From positions 62,001-126,000 of the forward strand of contig NZ_VTGX01000001.1 in assembly GCF_009729095.1 (NCBI RefSeq): a DNA stretch of 64,000 bases, given 5' to 3'. Origin of the DNA: Mycolicibacterium sp. CBMA 247 (lineage in GTDB: Bacteria; Actinomycetota; Actinomycetes; Mycobacteriales; Mycobacteriaceae). Positions within the stretch are counted from its first letter, which is position 1; each line of letters starts with the position of its first letter. The position numbers and the translations under genes are program-made. The notes beneath the pieces are model-generated. The model worked only from the letters and a program-made list of their open reading frames with translations, was not told the DNA's origin and searched no databases. This document shows, one piece after another, positions 34,315 through 45,124 of this stretch.

Positions 34315-34950
34315 CCGGGTCTCGATGCCCGATGCGTCGATCCGCTCGATCGGCGCCGCCCGCAGGTTCACCAGATGGACGTGGTCGGAGTTGAAGGTTT
34401 GGAAGTAGTTGTCGTCGGTGCAGATTCGCTTGGCACCGATCGGATAGTCCTTCGGGATCAGCAGGTCGGCGACGGCCGGATCATCGATCACGGCGCGCAC
34501 CTTGTCCTCCCAGAACCGCCGTGCGGTGTCGTTGGCCTCCAGGGTGACCAGCTGGTCCGGGAACGCCTTGGAGAACAGCACCCCGCCCAACTGCCAGCGT
34601 CGCTCGTAGGTCTCGCGGAGTTCGTCGTCGGAGACCTCCAGCGCGGATTTGGCGTGCGGCTGATGCGGTGAGCCCCCGCCGCTGAGCCACGACATTCTGC
34701 GCCGCTCTGCATAACCGGCCTTCTGCGCAGCGCGGGTCGCCTCGTCGAGCGGAATGTTGCCGGCCGGCACGCTGTAGTTCGGGGTGCGCCGGAAGACGTA
34801 GAGCTGCGCGGCTTCTTCGGCGATGTACGGGATCGCCTGGATGCCCGAGGATCCGGTACCGATCACGCCGACCCGCTCGCCGGCGAAATCGACTCCCTCG
34901 TGCGGCCAGTGCGCGGTGTGGTGGATCTCGCCCGCGAAAGAGTCGAGCCC
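34312..34950 (-). pseudogene. Fragment of a Baeyer-Villiger flavin monooxygenase
   Basis: The minus strand reads the middle of a BVMO: DSFAGEIHHTAHWP, then the NADPH-binding motif VGVIGTGSSGIQAIPYIAEE, VFRRTPNYSVPAGN and the region up to ASGIETRN. The FAD-binding N-terminus and the C-terminus are both absent, and no start codon fits. It abuts the lipase fragment tail-to-tail with a GGTTCCGGG stretch at the junction, suggesting a recombination scar. The frame is open for longer, but the ends read as unrelated sequence. Confidence 0.75.
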
Positions 34951-35091
34951 ACAATCGTTTCGTTCGCTTGGCGATTCGGTCGGTTCCGTTACGAACGAGC
35001 ATGCACCGACAACAGGCGTTGTCTCACTCACCGGCACAACCCACGGGACAACGACCGGACTTGTCCGTACCGTCGGATTCGTTCCCGCTGA

Positions 35092-35791
<700 letters not shown>

Positions 35792-35825
35792 CAATAATGA
35801 AAACCGACCAGCAGGAGTACACATC

Positions 35826-36617
35826 ATGAAGCGACTTGAGGACCGCCGGATCCTGGTGACCGGCGCGGGATCCGGGATCGGGCAGGCCACCGCACTGCGA
35901 CTGCTGGAGGAGGGCGCCTCGGTGGTGGGCGCCGACATCTCCGCCGATGGACTCGAGGCGACCCGGCAGCGCGCTCAGCAGGCCGGCACCGCTGAGTGCC
36001 TCACTGCGCTGACGATGGACATCGGCGACGAGGCATCGGTCGTCGACGGCGCACGCACCGCAGTTGAGGCGCTGGGCGGCCTGGATGCGGTGGTCAACGC
36101 CGCGGGCATGCTGCGCGCGGTGCACACCCACGAGATGACCCTGGCGGCGTGGAATCAGATCATCGCTGTCAATCTCACCGGGACGTTCCTGGTGATCCGC
36201 GAGACGCTGCCTGCGCTGCTGCAGAATCCGCAGAGCGCGATCGTGAACTTCAGTTCGACCTCGGCGGCGTTCGCACATCCCTACATGGCGGCCTATGCGG
36301 CCAGCAAGGGCGGAGTCCAGGCGATGACGCACGCGCTCGCACTGGAGTACGGCAAGCAGGGCCTGCGGGCAGTCAGCGTGGCGCCGGGCAGCATCAAGTC
36401 CGGAATCACCGACGCCACACCGGGACTCCTTCCCGCCGATAGCGACTGGTCGTTGTTCGCCAAGTTGTCGCCCATCATGCCGACCACTCTGGCCTCCGGT
36501 GGCGCCGGGATGGGCGACCCGTCTGCGGTCGCCGGCGTGATCGCGATGTTGGTATCCGACGACGGCGCGTTCATCAGCGGCACGGAGATCCGCATCGACG
36601 GAGGAACGCACGCGTAA
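35826..36617 (+). CDS. Short-chain dehydrogenase/reductase (intact)
   Basis: A 263-aa classical SDR. The cofactor motif is LVTGAGSGIGQATALRLLEE, followed by VNAAGMLRA (NNAG-type), the serine region VNFSSTSAAFAHP and the catalytic YAASKGG. It ends ISGTEIRIDGGTHA as usual. NAD(P)-dependent oxidoreductase; substrate unknown but likely an alicyclic or steroid-like alcohol given the neighbours. It is convergent with the monooxygenase gene, whose stop lies immediately after it. Confidence 0.85.
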   Translation: MKRLEDRRILVTGAGSGIGQATALRLLEEGASVVGADISADGLEATRQRAQQAGTAECLTALTMDIGDEASVVDGARTAVEALGGLDAVVNAAGMLRAVHTHEMTLAAWNQIIAVNLTGTFLVIRETLPALLQNPQSAIVNFSSTSAAFAHPYMAAYAASKGGVQAMTHALALEYGKQGLRAVSVAPGSIKSGITDATPGLLPADSDWSLFAKLSPIMPTTLASGGAGMGDPSAVAGVIAMLVSDDGAFISGTEIRIDGGTHA

Positions 36618-37700
36618 TTACGGGGATCCGGCCTTCGATTCGGCGAGCACAGCCGCAAGCCCGACGTGGGCATCCCGCCACAACCGCTGCACCGGGCTGT
36701 TTCGGCGCAGTGCGTCGATGCTTGAGCGACAGACGATCTCGTCGATCCCACGCACGGCCCGGCGGGCTGCGGCGATCTGATCGCGGCGTGCCCGTGCCCG
36801 CATACCGGCGTCAATCGGTCCGTCCAGGGCGTGGTTGAAGGACGCCGTGAGCGTCTCGAGCAGCGCCAGCCGCGAGGCCCGGATCTCGGCGGCTGCATGT
36901 TCCTCGACCGGGCCGCCGGGATCAGCCGCCGCGACATGGTGGGCCAGCGCGCCTTCCGCCATGCCGATCACCGCGGCCGTGATACCCAGCGGCGCAATCG
37001 TACTGAGCGGAATGTGGTAGATCGGATTCCGCAGACCCGCGTGCCCGGCTGCGGTGCCGTCGACAATGCTGTTGTGATTCAGCAACCGATGCTCGGGCAC
37101 GAACACGTCGTCGATCGTGATGCTCTTGCTACCGGTGCCGATCAGCCCGATCGCATCCCAGGATTCCTCGACGATGTGCAGATCCTCCCGCGGCACAAGC
37201 GAATACCCGAGTCCGTTTGTGTCGCCGGTGCCGACCACCCGGGCTCCGACGACAACCCACTGGGAGTGGTCGACGGCCGCGACGGACTGCCACTCACCGG
37301 AGAGCCGATAGCCGCCGTCGACGGGTAGCAGCACTCCTGCCGGCACGTGCGCAGATGCGATCCAGATGTCGGGATCCGCCTCCCACACCTCGTCGCGCAG
37401 GCGCCGGTCAGCCGAGGCCAATGCCCATGGCGGCACTCCGACCGAACCGGCCACCCAACCAGCCGAGCCGTCGAGCCGTGCGATCTCCAGCACGGCCTCG
37501 GCGAAGTCGCCTGGATGCGTCTCGATACCGCCGAACTCCTCGGGTTGCAACATGTGCATCACGCCGCACTGGCGCAGCGCCTCGACCGTGCGGTTGTCGA
37601 GTCGGCCGAGCGCCTCGTTGACGGGCCCGAGTGCCTGTATCCGATCGGCATTTTCGTCGATGCCGTCCAGAACGTCCCTGGTCATTTCAACACCACGCAT
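36618..37700 (-). CDS. Acyl-CoA dehydrogenase-fold flavin monooxygenase (HsaA/HpaB-like)
   Basis: A 360-aa protein of the acyl-CoA-dehydrogenase fold that lacks the standard catalytic-base motif but has the layout of group D flavin monooxygenases: an N-terminal helical part (QPEEFGGIETHPGDFAEAVLE), a middle with DGGYRLSGEWQSVAAVDHSQ and GTGSKSITIDDVFVPEHRLL, and a C-terminal helical part. The relatives hydroxylate aromatic or steroid-derived rings with reduced flavin from a partner reductase. No reductase gene is present in the window. ATG 37700 has AAGGGAG 7 nt upstream; a longer frame starts at 37724. Confidence 0.72.
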   Translation of the reverse strand: MRGVEMTRDVLDGIDENADRIQALGPVNEALGRLDNRTVEALRQCGVMHMLQPEEFGGIETHPGDFAEAVLEIARLDGSAGWVAGSVGVPPWALASADRRLRDEVWEADPDIWIASAHVPAGVLLPVDGGYRLSGEWQSVAAVDHSQWVVVGARVVGTGDTNGLGYSLVPREDLHIVEESWDAIGLIGTGSKSITIDDVFVPEHRLLNHNSIVDGTAAGHAGLRNPIYHIPLSTIAPLGITAAVIGMAEGALAHHVAAADPGGPVEEHAAAEIRASRLALLETLTASFNHALDGPIDAGMRARARRDQIAAARRAVRGIDEIVCRSSIDALRRNSPVQRLWRDAHVGLAAVLAESKAGSP

Positions 37701-37791
37701 CCAAAACTCCCTTGTCGCGCGCATCGCGTGCTGCCCACCATGGTCAGGTACGGCATCGTGTGCTTACGACAAGATCCCGCTGAGTGAGATC

Positions 37792-37972
37792 GGTGGATCG
37801 CGTCGCCCTGATCCTCAATGCCTTCGACAGATCGCCGGCCGCACCGGACTGCCCCGGTCCTCGGTACACCGGATTCTCAAACAGTTGCACAGCGCCGGGC
37901 TGCTGCAGCACCGGCCCGGCGGCTATGCGCTGAGCGGCCATCGGCCCGCGCGGGCTGCTGAGCCGCGCGCTA
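37792..37972 (+). pseudogene. IclR-family regulator remnant
   Basis: The GTG at 37792 begins VDRVALILNAFD; in another frame from about 37824 the sequence reads RQIAGRTGLPRSSVHRILKQ followed by LHSAGLLQHRPGGYALSG. These are the winged helix-turn-helix halves of an IclR repressor with about 10 residues missing between them. The effector-binding domain is absent, so the gene is a remnant. It lies just upstream of, and divergent to, the monooxygenase gene, where a regulator of the catabolic genes would be expected. Confidence 0.65.
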
Positions 37973-38344
37973 CGAAGACGGCGTGTCGCCCGCCAGCGGT
38001 GCGAACCGCCCCGCCGCGTCCGGCACGTAGGCCGTCGTAGTCATCACAGCGCTCACCGGCAGCGGACCATACAGATGCGGGAACAACATCGCCTCGGGGT
38101 CCGTCGGAACCCCCGGCTCCCAGCGGACCGGATCCGCCAACTTCGCCGGGTCGATGTGCAGCAGCACCAGGTCTGTGCGTCCGGAGTAGAGCCGATTCGC
38201 CGGCAGGTGTACCTGTTCAGGGGCCGAAAGGTGGACGAAGCCCTGTGAGCTCAGTGAGTCCGGCCGATGTTCGCCGCCGCCCTGGGCCTGGCGCCAATCC
38301 TCGACGCTGCACAGGTGAACCAGGACACGCGGCGATGGATACAT
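37970..38344 (-). CDS. DUF952 family protein
   Basis: A 124-aa protein containing the DUF952 pattern (LVHLCSVEDWRQAQ, GFVHLSAPEQVHLPANRLYS, LVLLHIDPAKLADPVRWEPG). Related proteins often lie next to tRNA or glutathione-type genes; no enzyme activity is established. The frame continues upstream, but ATG 38344 gives the family start. No ribosome-binding site is obvious. Confidence 0.72.
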   Translation of the reverse strand: MYPSPRVLVHLCSVEDWRQAQGGGEHRPDSLSSQGFVHLSAPEQVHLPANRLYSGRTDLVLLHIDPAKLADPVRWEPGVPTDPEAMLFPHLYGPLPVSAVMTTTAYVPDAAGRFAPLAGDTPSS

Positions 38345-38503
38345 ACCGCCAGCCTGCCCGGCCAGCAACACCGAGATCAAGTGAGACACGACACACCGGT
38401 GAACCCCTGGGGAACAAGGCCGGAATCCAAAACGTCTGACACAGTAGACATACGCAATCACGGCGCCATTGCCGGGATGCGCAGAGCAGAAGACGGAGGA
38501 GCC

Positions 38504-38695
38504 ATGAACGCAACTCTGACAAGTCCGGAGCTAACCAGAGCCGATCGCTGCGATCGTTGCGGCGCGGCCGCACGGGTGCGCGCCACGCTGCCCTCAGGGG
38601 CCGAGTTGCTCTTCTGCCAGCACCACGCCAACGAGCACGAAGCCAAGCTGGTTCAGCTGGCGGCCGTACTGGAAACCAGTTCGGCAGACGCCTGA
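38504..38695 (+). CDS. Small zinc-ribbon-like protein (DUF7455)
   Basis: A 63-aa protein with RCDRCGAAARVRATLPSG and LLFCQHHANEHEAKL, i.e. Cys-x-x-Cys and Cys-x-His-His spacing that would hold one zinc. ATG 38504 has GGAGGAG 5-6 nt upstream. The same small protein is common in actinobacteria. Function unknown. Confidence 0.75.
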   Translation: MNATLTSPELTRADRCDRCGAAARVRATLPSGAELLFCQHHANEHEAKLVQLAAVLETSSADA

Positions 38696-38774
38696 CGCCT
38701 GACGGCCGACACCGCCACCTCCGACACCACCCGCCTGGGCAGGAGCACGTTTCGTCAGTAATGCTTGACTGGTC

Positions 38775-39767
38775 ATGACCGGCCAGCCACTTCCAGTACC
38801 ACCATCACGCCACCACATCTGGCACATCACTCGACGCACGTTGTCGAAGAGCTGGGACGATTCCATCTTCTCGGAGTCGGCGCAGGCGGCGTTCTGGTGC
38901 GCGTTGTCATTGCCTCCCCTATTGCTGGGGATGCTCGGCAGCCTGGCCTACATCGCACCGCTGTTCGGGCCGGATACGTTGCCGACGATCCAGGATCAAT
39001 TGATCAACGCGGCGAACAGCTTCTTCTCCCCCAACGTCGTCAACGAGATCATCGAACCGACGATCCGCGACATCGTGAGGGGCGCCCGCGGCGAGGTGGT
39101 GTCGGTGGGCTTCGTGATCTCGCTGTGGGCCGGGTCGTCGGCAGTGTCGGCGTTCGTGGACTCCATCGTCGAGGCCCACGATCAGACACCGTTGCGGCAT
39201 CCGGTGCGACAGCGGTTCTACGCGCTGGGCCTCTACGTGATCATGTTGGTGTTCGCCATCGCGGCCGCACCGATCATGGCGCTCGGGCCGCGGGCGATCG
39301 CCGAGCACATCCCTGACAGCTGGGCCAATGTGCTGCACTACGGCTACTACCCCGCGTTGTTCCTGGCGGTGCTGGTCGGTGTGACGGCGCTGTACCGGGT
39401 CTCGTTGCCTGCGCCGATCCCGACCCATCGCCTGGTGCTCGGCGCAGTCCTGGCAACGGTGGTGTTCCTGGTCGCCACGTTCGGGCTACGGATCTACCTG
39501 ACCTGGATCACCAGCACCGGCTACACCTACGGTGCGCTGGCCACACCGATCGCGTTCCTGTTGTTCGCGTTCTTCCTGGGTTTTGCCATCATGCTGGGCG
39601 CCGAACTCAACGCCGCCATCCAAGAGGAATGGCCGGCGGCGGACACCCACGCCAGGAGACTGCGGGAATGGCTGGAGGACAAAGCGCTCAACGGCGGCGC
39701 CCAGGCACCGATCGAAACAACTGTGCCCGAGCCCGTTGAACCGCCCAGACAGCCGCCTACTTCTTGA
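38775..39767 (+). CDS. YihY/BrkB-family membrane protein
   Basis: A 330-aa protein with about six hydrophobic segments (FWCALSLPPLLLGMLGSLAY, FVISLWAGSSAVSAFVDSIV, LGLYVIMLVFAIAAAPIMAL and others) and a proline-rich C-terminus. Matches the YihY/BrkB family, once thought to be RNase BN and now considered a membrane protein of unknown transport role. Rv2707 counterpart. It overlaps the convergent DUF3039 gene by 11 nt. Confidence 0.88.
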   Translation: MTGQPLPVPPSRHHIWHITRRTLSKSWDDSIFSESAQAAFWCALSLPPLLLGMLGSLAYIAPLFGPDTLPTIQDQLINAANSFFSPNVVNEIIEPTIRDIVRGARGEVVSVGFVISLWAGSSAVSAFVDSIVEAHDQTPLRHPVRQRFYALGLYVIMLVFAIAAAPIMALGPRAIAEHIPDSWANVLHYGYYPALFLAVLVGVTALYRVSLPAPIPTHRLVLGAVLATVVFLVATFGLRIYLTWITSTGYTYGALATPIAFLLFAFFLGFAIMLGAELNAAIQEEWPAADTHARRLREWLEDKALNGGAQAPIETTVPEPVEPPRQPPTS

Positions 39768-39993
39768 GTGCTTCGTAGATCTTCTTGCAATCCGGGCACA
39801 CCGGAGAGCCCGGCTTGGGCGACTTCGTCACCGGAAACACCTCACCGCACAGCGCGACCACATGCGTACCCATGACGGCGCTCTCGGCGATCTTGTTCTT
39901 CTTGACGTAATGGAAGAACTTCGGGGTGTCATCGTCGGTCCCGTCGTCGACGCGTTCGTCGGTATCCGGGCGCTCGATGGTCTGGGTCTGCAT
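39757..39993 (-). CDS. DUF3039 zinc-ribbon protein
   Basis: A 78-aa protein beginning MQTQTIERPDTDERVDDGTD with a conserved HVVALCGEVFPVTKSPKPGS and a C-terminal CPDCKKIYEALKK. The cysteines fit one zinc site. Rv2708c counterpart; unknown role. The frame and start agree with the mycobacterial family. Confidence 0.88.
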   Translation of the reverse strand: MQTQTIERPDTDERVDDGTDDDTPKFFHYVKKNKIAESAVMGTHVVALCGEVFPVTKSPKPGSPVCPDCKKIYEALKK

Positions 39994-40070
39994 AGGATCA
40001 TTGTGCCTGGCTGCGACGCATAGGGAAATCCACCTGTCACCGCTCGGCGGCAGTGTGGAACAGTAGAAGC

Positions 40071-40487
40071 ATGAAACAAAGCCACGAGCTGAGTTTCGGC
40101 GACGATTTCGGCGAGGAAGCCCGCCCGGTCCTCATCACCCAAGCCGCACCCGCGTTCGAAGTGCAGCACCGTCAGCGCGTCCGCAAGTACCTGACGTTGA
40201 TGGCCTTCCGCATCCCCGCGCTCATCCTGGCTGCCGTCGCCTACAACATCTGGCAGAACGGGCTCGTCTCGCTCGCGATCATCGTGGCCTCCATACCTCT
40301 GCCCTGGATGGCAGTGCTGATCGCCAACGACCGTCCCCCGCGTCGCGCCGAGGAGCCACGCCGTTATTCCGGTCGCGAGAACCGGATTCCGCTGTTCCCC
40401 ACGGCGGAGCGGCCGGCGTTACAGAGCGACGCGTTTATGCCACCGCAACCGGAAGCGGCGCGATCCGACGACGATGACCCAAGCTGA
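40071..40487 (+). CDS. DUF3099 membrane protein
   Basis: A 138-aa protein with two hydrophobic helices (LMAFRIPALILAAVAYNIWQ and LVSLAIIVASIPLPWMAVLI) followed by a charged, proline-rich tail. ATG 40071 is preferred over the longer frame from 40053. Rv2709 counterpart of unknown function, upstream of sigB on the same strand. A short GGCT/AGCC hairpin follows. Confidence 0.82.
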   Translation: MKQSHELSFGDDFGEEARPVLITQAAPAFEVQHRQRVRKYLTLMAFRIPALILAAVAYNIWQNGLVSLAIIVASIPLPWMAVLIANDRPPRRAEEPRRYSGRENRIPLFPTAERPALQSDAFMPPQPEAARSDDDDPS

Positions 40488-40501
40488 GCGGCTTCTTTAG
40501 C

Positions 40502-40522
40502 CATTCTCAGGACATTCTCAGG
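40502..40522 (+). promoter_or_regulatory. Direct repeat CATTCTCAGG x2 upstream of sigB (candidate MprA box)
   Basis: CATTCTCAGG occurs twice with one base between, an 11-nt period that places both copies on the same helix face. The repeat lies about 50 bp upstream of the sigB -35 motif. It resembles the TCTCAG-type direct repeats described for the response regulator MprA, which is known to activate sigB in M. tuberculosis. The identification is from memory and not tested here. Confidence 0.45.
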
Positions 40523-40570
40523 TCGGTCCGGAAAAACTGCAGCTCAACGGGCATGAATCCGGGGATCGGC

Positions 40571-40597
40571 GGGAACTCTCATGGCGCCTACGACGTT
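40571..40597 (+). promoter_or_regulatory. ECF-sigma-type promoter of sigB (GGGAAC-N17-CGTT)
   Basis: GGGAAC (40571-40576) is separated from CGTT (40594-40597) by 17 nt, the pattern of SigE/SigH-dependent promoters in mycobacteria. The expected start is about 30 nt before the sigB ATG. SigB is controlled by SigE and SigH in M. tuberculosis, which agrees. Confidence 0.6.
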
Positions 40598-40634
40598 GTA
40601 AGTCATGACAGTTCGACCCGATCAGGAGGCCGTC

Positions 40635-41594
<960 letters not shown>

Positions 41595-41605
41595 ACCTCC
41601 CTCCC

Positions 41606-41640
41606 GATGTGCCCCGCCGGTTTCCGGCGGGGCACATCGC
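41606..41640 (+). terminator. Strong hairpin after sigB
   Basis: A perfect 16-bp stem (CGATGTGCCCCGCCGG with its complement) and a TTT loop begins 11 nt past the sigB stop. No U-run follows. It probably acts as a terminator or transcript stabiliser and separates sigB from ideR. Confidence 0.6.
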
Positions 41641-41720
41641 ATGTCCGGGCACGTCGTGGTGATCTCCCGCACTATGTGACCTGCCCGACGCCCCGATGTT
41701 GCACCGCAGTTCAAACGCGG

Positions 41721-41746
41721 GGAACGGTAGACTGTCCGGTGACGTT
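41721..41746 (+). promoter_or_regulatory. Possible promoters of ideR: ECF-type GGAAC-N17-CGTT with an embedded TAGACT
   Basis: GGAAC (41721-41725) and CGTT (41743-41746) have the same 17-nt gap as the sigB promoter, and both begin with extra G residues. The hexamer TAGACT (41728-41733) inside it could be a SigA -10. The ideR ATG lies 18 nt after CGTT, with a GGGAAGG ribosome-binding site between. Confidence 0.4.
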
Positions 41747-41764
41747 GGGGCTGGGAAGGCGCGC

Positions 41765-42454
41765 ATGAACGATCTGGTCGACACCACCGAGATGTACCTG
41801 CGGACGATCTACGACCTCGAGGAAGAGGGCGTGGTGCCGCTGCGTGCCCGTATCGCCGAACGGCTCGACCAAAGCGGTCCGACGGTCAGCCAGACGGTAT
41901 CGCGCATGGAGCGCGACGGTCTGCTGCACGTAGCCGGCGACCGCCACCTGGAGCTGACGGACAAGGGCCGCACCCTCGCGGTCGCGGTGATGCGCAAGCA
42001 CCGGCTGGCCGAACGGCTGCTCGTCGATGTGATCGGGTTGCCGTGGGAGGACGTCCACGCCGAGGCATGCCGTTGGGAGCACGTCATGAGCGAGGACGTG
42101 GAGCGGCGCCTGGTCCAGGTGCTCGACAACCCCACCACCTCCCCGTTCGGCAACCCCATCCCGGGCCTGTCGGACCTCGGTGTCGGCGCGGCGGGCTTCG
42201 ATGACGTCAGCCTGGTGCGGCTCACCGAACTCCCGGCCGGGCTGCCGGTGGCCGTGGTGGTGCGCCAGCTCACCGAACACGTTCAGGGCGACACCGAGCT
42301 CATCGGCCGGCTCAAGGACGCCGGCGTGGTGCCGAACGCGAGGGTCACTGTCGAGGCCAACGACCACGGCGGCGTGATGATCGTGATCCCCGGCCACGAG
42401 CAGGTCGAGCTGCCCCATCACATGGCACACGCGGTCCGCGTCGAGAAGGTCTAG
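41765..42454 (+). CDS. ideR: Iron-dependent repressor IdeR
   Basis: A 229-aa DtxR-family repressor that binds DNA when loaded with Fe2+ and controls siderophore and iron-storage genes. The N-terminal helix-turn-helix is followed by metal-site residues at the expected positions: M10, C102, E105, H106 (primary) and H79, E83, H98 (ancillary). The C-terminal SH3-like domain ends in PGHEQVELPHHMAHAVRVEK. ATG 41765 has GGGAAGG. Rv2711 counterpart. Confidence 0.97.
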   Translation: MNDLVDTTEMYLRTIYDLEEEGVVPLRARIAERLDQSGPTVSQTVSRMERDGLLHVAGDRHLELTDKGRTLAVAVMRKHRLAERLLVDVIGLPWEDVHAEACRWEHVMSEDVERRLVQVLDNPTTSPFGNPIPGLSDLGVGAAGFDDVSLVRLTELPAGLPVAVVVRQLTEHVQGDTELIGRLKDAGVVPNARVTVEANDHGGVMIVIPGHEQVELPHHMAHAVRVEKV

Positions 42455-42458
42455 CCGC

Positions 42459-43529
42459 TCAACCGGCCCTGCGCCCCCACGCCCTTCGCGGCGGCATCTG
42501 CACACCGAGCTGCTCGGCGAGCCGATACCCGGTGAGCGCCAGCTCCCGGATCCGCTCGGGACGCATGCCCGATTGCAGCGCGGTGTCGAGCATGCCGGCC
42601 ATCCGGTGCGTCGGCCTCGACCGCAACGCCGCATCCAGCGAAACCCCGGCCAGCGGACCGTCCCCGCGTGCGTACGCCGAAAAGGCCAGTAGGACAAGCG
42701 CTTCAACGCGCCACGGATCCGGCAGATTGCGGGCCAACAGCCCCCACAAAGCTTCGGCCTGCTCCGCGCACTCCCCGACCGCCAGCGCGTAGAGCGTGTC
42801 GCGGACCCTGGGATCGGTCAGCCCGACGGCCAGACGCACCAACTCGGCGCTACCGGGCGCATCGCCCTCGGCCATCTGCAGGGCCGCCGTCATCGCGGCC
42901 TCGACGTCGCGACGTACATCGGTATCCGACCGGACGTCCGGGCACCCCGGCAGCGGCGCCGCGAGCGTCAATGGCCGCTTCATCGACGCGCCGGCAACCG
43001 GATCGGGGCGGATCACCTGCAGCAGTTCATCGCGGCTGGCGTACAGCCGCCGACCATCCAGCACCGCAGCCGCCGCCAGCGGCGAGGCGCCCGGGTCGTC
43101 CACGCGCCCCTGGGCGCCACAGCCGTCGGCGCAGCGCCAGCATCCGCCTGCGGCCACCCGGTCGACGACATGCGCGGCGTAGAGCTCGATGTCGTCGGCG
43201 GCCAGTGCCCGGTCCAGCGCCGACGCCAAGTCGCGGTAGCGGTCATCGCACAGTCGACAGTCCGTACTGTGCTCGTCGACGATCACGGCGATCACCGCGT
43301 CCGCGCCGGCTGTGGCGGCGAGTTCGACCAGATGCTCGATGTGCTCGGTCATGTCGTCGGCGAGATCGGCGCGCATGACACAGCCCAACTCGCCACGGTC
43401 GACGGTGACCAGGACGAGGCTTTTCTGCGGCACGAAGCCGAGCACCGCGGGTAGCGCGGCGATCAGCGCACCGGGACGGTTGAGGTGGAAGTCGAACTGT
43501 GGGGTGGATGGCGGTGGTGTTGTGGTCAT
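42459..43529 (-). CDS. DUF4192 family protein
   Basis: A 356-aa protein: an N-terminal part with [20 protein letters not shown] and [16 protein letters not shown], cysteine groups ([22 protein letters not shown]) and a helical C-terminal half with tetratricopeptide-like [20 protein letters not shown]. Function unknown. ATG 43529 is preferred to a longer frame. It is convergent with ideR (4-nt gap) and divergent from sthA. Rv2712c counterpart. Confidence 0.82.
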   Translation of the reverse strand: MTTTPPPSTPQFDFHLNRPGALIAALPAVLGFVPQKSLVLVTVDRGELGCVMRADLADDMTEHIEHLVELAATAGADAVIAVIVDEHSTDCRLCDDRYRDLASALDRALAADDIELYAAHVVDRVAAGGCWRCADGCGAQGRVDDPGASPLAAAAVLDGRRLYASRDELLQVIRPDPVAGASMKRPLTLAAPLPGCPDVRSDTDVRRDVEAAMTAALQMAEGDAPGSAELVRLAVGLTDPRVRDTLYALAVGECAEQAEALWGLLARNLPDPWRVEALVLLAFSAYARGDGPLAGVSLDAALRSRPTHRMAGMLDTALQSGMRPERIRELALTGYRLAEQLGVQMPPRRAWGRRAG

Positions 43530-43708
43530 GGGCAGACCGTGCCTACCCACGCCGTCACCCACTGCCGCGCGAACAGGGCGGTTGCGGGGACACCGCCGCG
43601 GCTGGGGATGAACGCGACGCTGGGGAGAACCCGCGGGTCATTTGTTCACCCGGTATTCGGCGTCGACCGCATGCGCCGGGCAGGCAACTCCGCGTAGACA
43701 GTTGTCCC

Positions 43709-45124
43709 ATGGGTTCGATGCAGGAGTTCGACTTGGTCGTCATCGGTTCGGGTCCCGGTGGCCAACGCGCCGCCATCGCCGCAGCCAAGCTCGGCAAGAC
43801 CGTTGCGGTGATCGAGCGGGGCATGATGCTCGGCGGGGTGTGCGTCAACACGGGCACCATTCCGTCCAAGACACTGCGCGAGGCCGTCGTCTACCTGACC
43901 GGCATGAGCCAGCGCGAACTCTACGGTGCGAGCTACCGCGTCAAGGACAAGATCACGCCGGCCGATCTGCTCTCACGCACCCAGCACGTCATCGGCAAGG
44001 AGATCGACGTCGTACGGTCCCAGCTGATGCGCAACCGCATCGAGCTCTACACCGGACACGGCCGGTTCTCCGACGATCACACGGTCGTCGTCGAAGATCC
44101 CACCCGCGCCGAATTGGTCACTGTCCGTGGCCGTTTCATCGTCATCGCCACCGGGACCAAACCGGCCCGACCGGCCGGGGTGAAGTTCGACGAGGCGCGG
44201 GTACTCGATTCCGACGGGATCCTCGACCTCAAGGCGCTGCCCACCTCGATGGTGGTGGTGGGCGCCGGGGTCATCGGTATCGAATACGCCTCGATGTTCG
44301 CTGCCCTGGGCACCAAGGTCACCGTGGTCGAGAAGCGCGACGACATGCTGGAGTTCTGCGATCCGGAAATCATCGAGTCGCTGCGCTTTCATCTCCGCGA
44401 CCTCGCGGTGACGTTCCGGTTCGGCGAGGAGGTCACGGCCGTCGACGTCGGCCCGTCCGGCACGGTCACCACCCTGGCCAGCGGTAAGCAGATCCCCGCA
44501 GAGACCGTCATGTACTCGGCCGGGCGCCAGGGCCAGACCGACCACCTCGATCTGGCCAACGCCGGCCTTGAATCGGACAGCCGCGGCCGTATCTACGTCG
44601 ACGACAACTTCACCACCAAGGTGGACCATATCTACGCGGTGGGCGACGTCATCGGATTCCCGGCACTGGCCGCCACATCGATGGAGCAGGGCCGGCTGGC
44701 CGCCTACCACGCCTTCGGCGAACCCACCAAGGGAATGATGAGCCTGCAGCCGATCGGCATCTATTCGATCCCGGAGGTGTCCTTTGTCGGGGCCACCGAG
44801 GTCGATCTCACCAAGGACTCGATCCCCTACGAGGTGGGCGTATCGCGGTACCGCGAACTTGCCCGCGGTCAGATCGCCGGCGACTCCTACGGCATGCTCA
44901 AGCTGTTGGTGTCCACCGAGGACCTCAGGCTGCTGGGCGTGCACATCTTCGGGACCAACGCCACCGAGATGGTGCACATCGGACAGGCCGTGATGGGCTG
45001 CGGCGGCACCGTCGAGTACCTGGTCGACGCGGTGTTCAACTATCCGACGTTCTCGGAGGCGTACAAGGTCGCGGCCCTGGACGTGATGAACAAGCTGCGT
45101 GCGCTCAACCAGTTCCGCTACTAG
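43709..45124 (+). CDS. sthA: Soluble pyridine nucleotide transhydrogenase SthA
   Basis: A 471-aa flavoprotein of the disulfide-reductase fold that transfers reducing equivalents between NADPH and NAD+. The FAD motif [20 protein letters not shown] and the NAD(P)-binding [20 protein letters not shown] are visible. The active-site segment reads [19 protein letters not shown], where the second redox cysteine is replaced (VNTGT), the SthA signature that separates it from lipoamide dehydrogenase. The 3' end overlaps the convergent protease gene by 4 nt (CTAG). Rv2713 counterpart. Confidence 0.95.
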   Translation: MGSMQEFDLVVIGSGPGGQRAAIAAAKLGKTVAVIERGMMLGGVCVNTGTIPSKTLREAVVYLTGMSQRELYGASYRVKDKITPADLLSRTQHVIGKEIDVVRSQLMRNRIELYTGHGRFSDDHTVVVEDPTRAELVTVRGRFIVIATGTKPARPAGVKFDEARVLDSDGILDLKALPTSMVVVGAGVIGIEYASMFAALGTKVTVVEKRDDMLEFCDPEIIESLRFHLRDLAVTFRFGEEVTAVDVGPSGTVTTLASGKQIPAETVMYSAGRQGQTDHLDLANAGLESDSRGRIYVDDNFTTKVDHIYAVGDVIGFPALAATSMEQGRLAAYHAFGEPTKGMMSLQPIGIYSIPEVSFVGATEVDLTKDSIPYEVGVSRYRELARGQIAGDSYGMLKLLVSTEDLRLLGVHIFGTNATEMVHIGQAVMGCGGTVEYLVDAVFNYPTFSEAYKVAALDVMNKLRALNQFRY

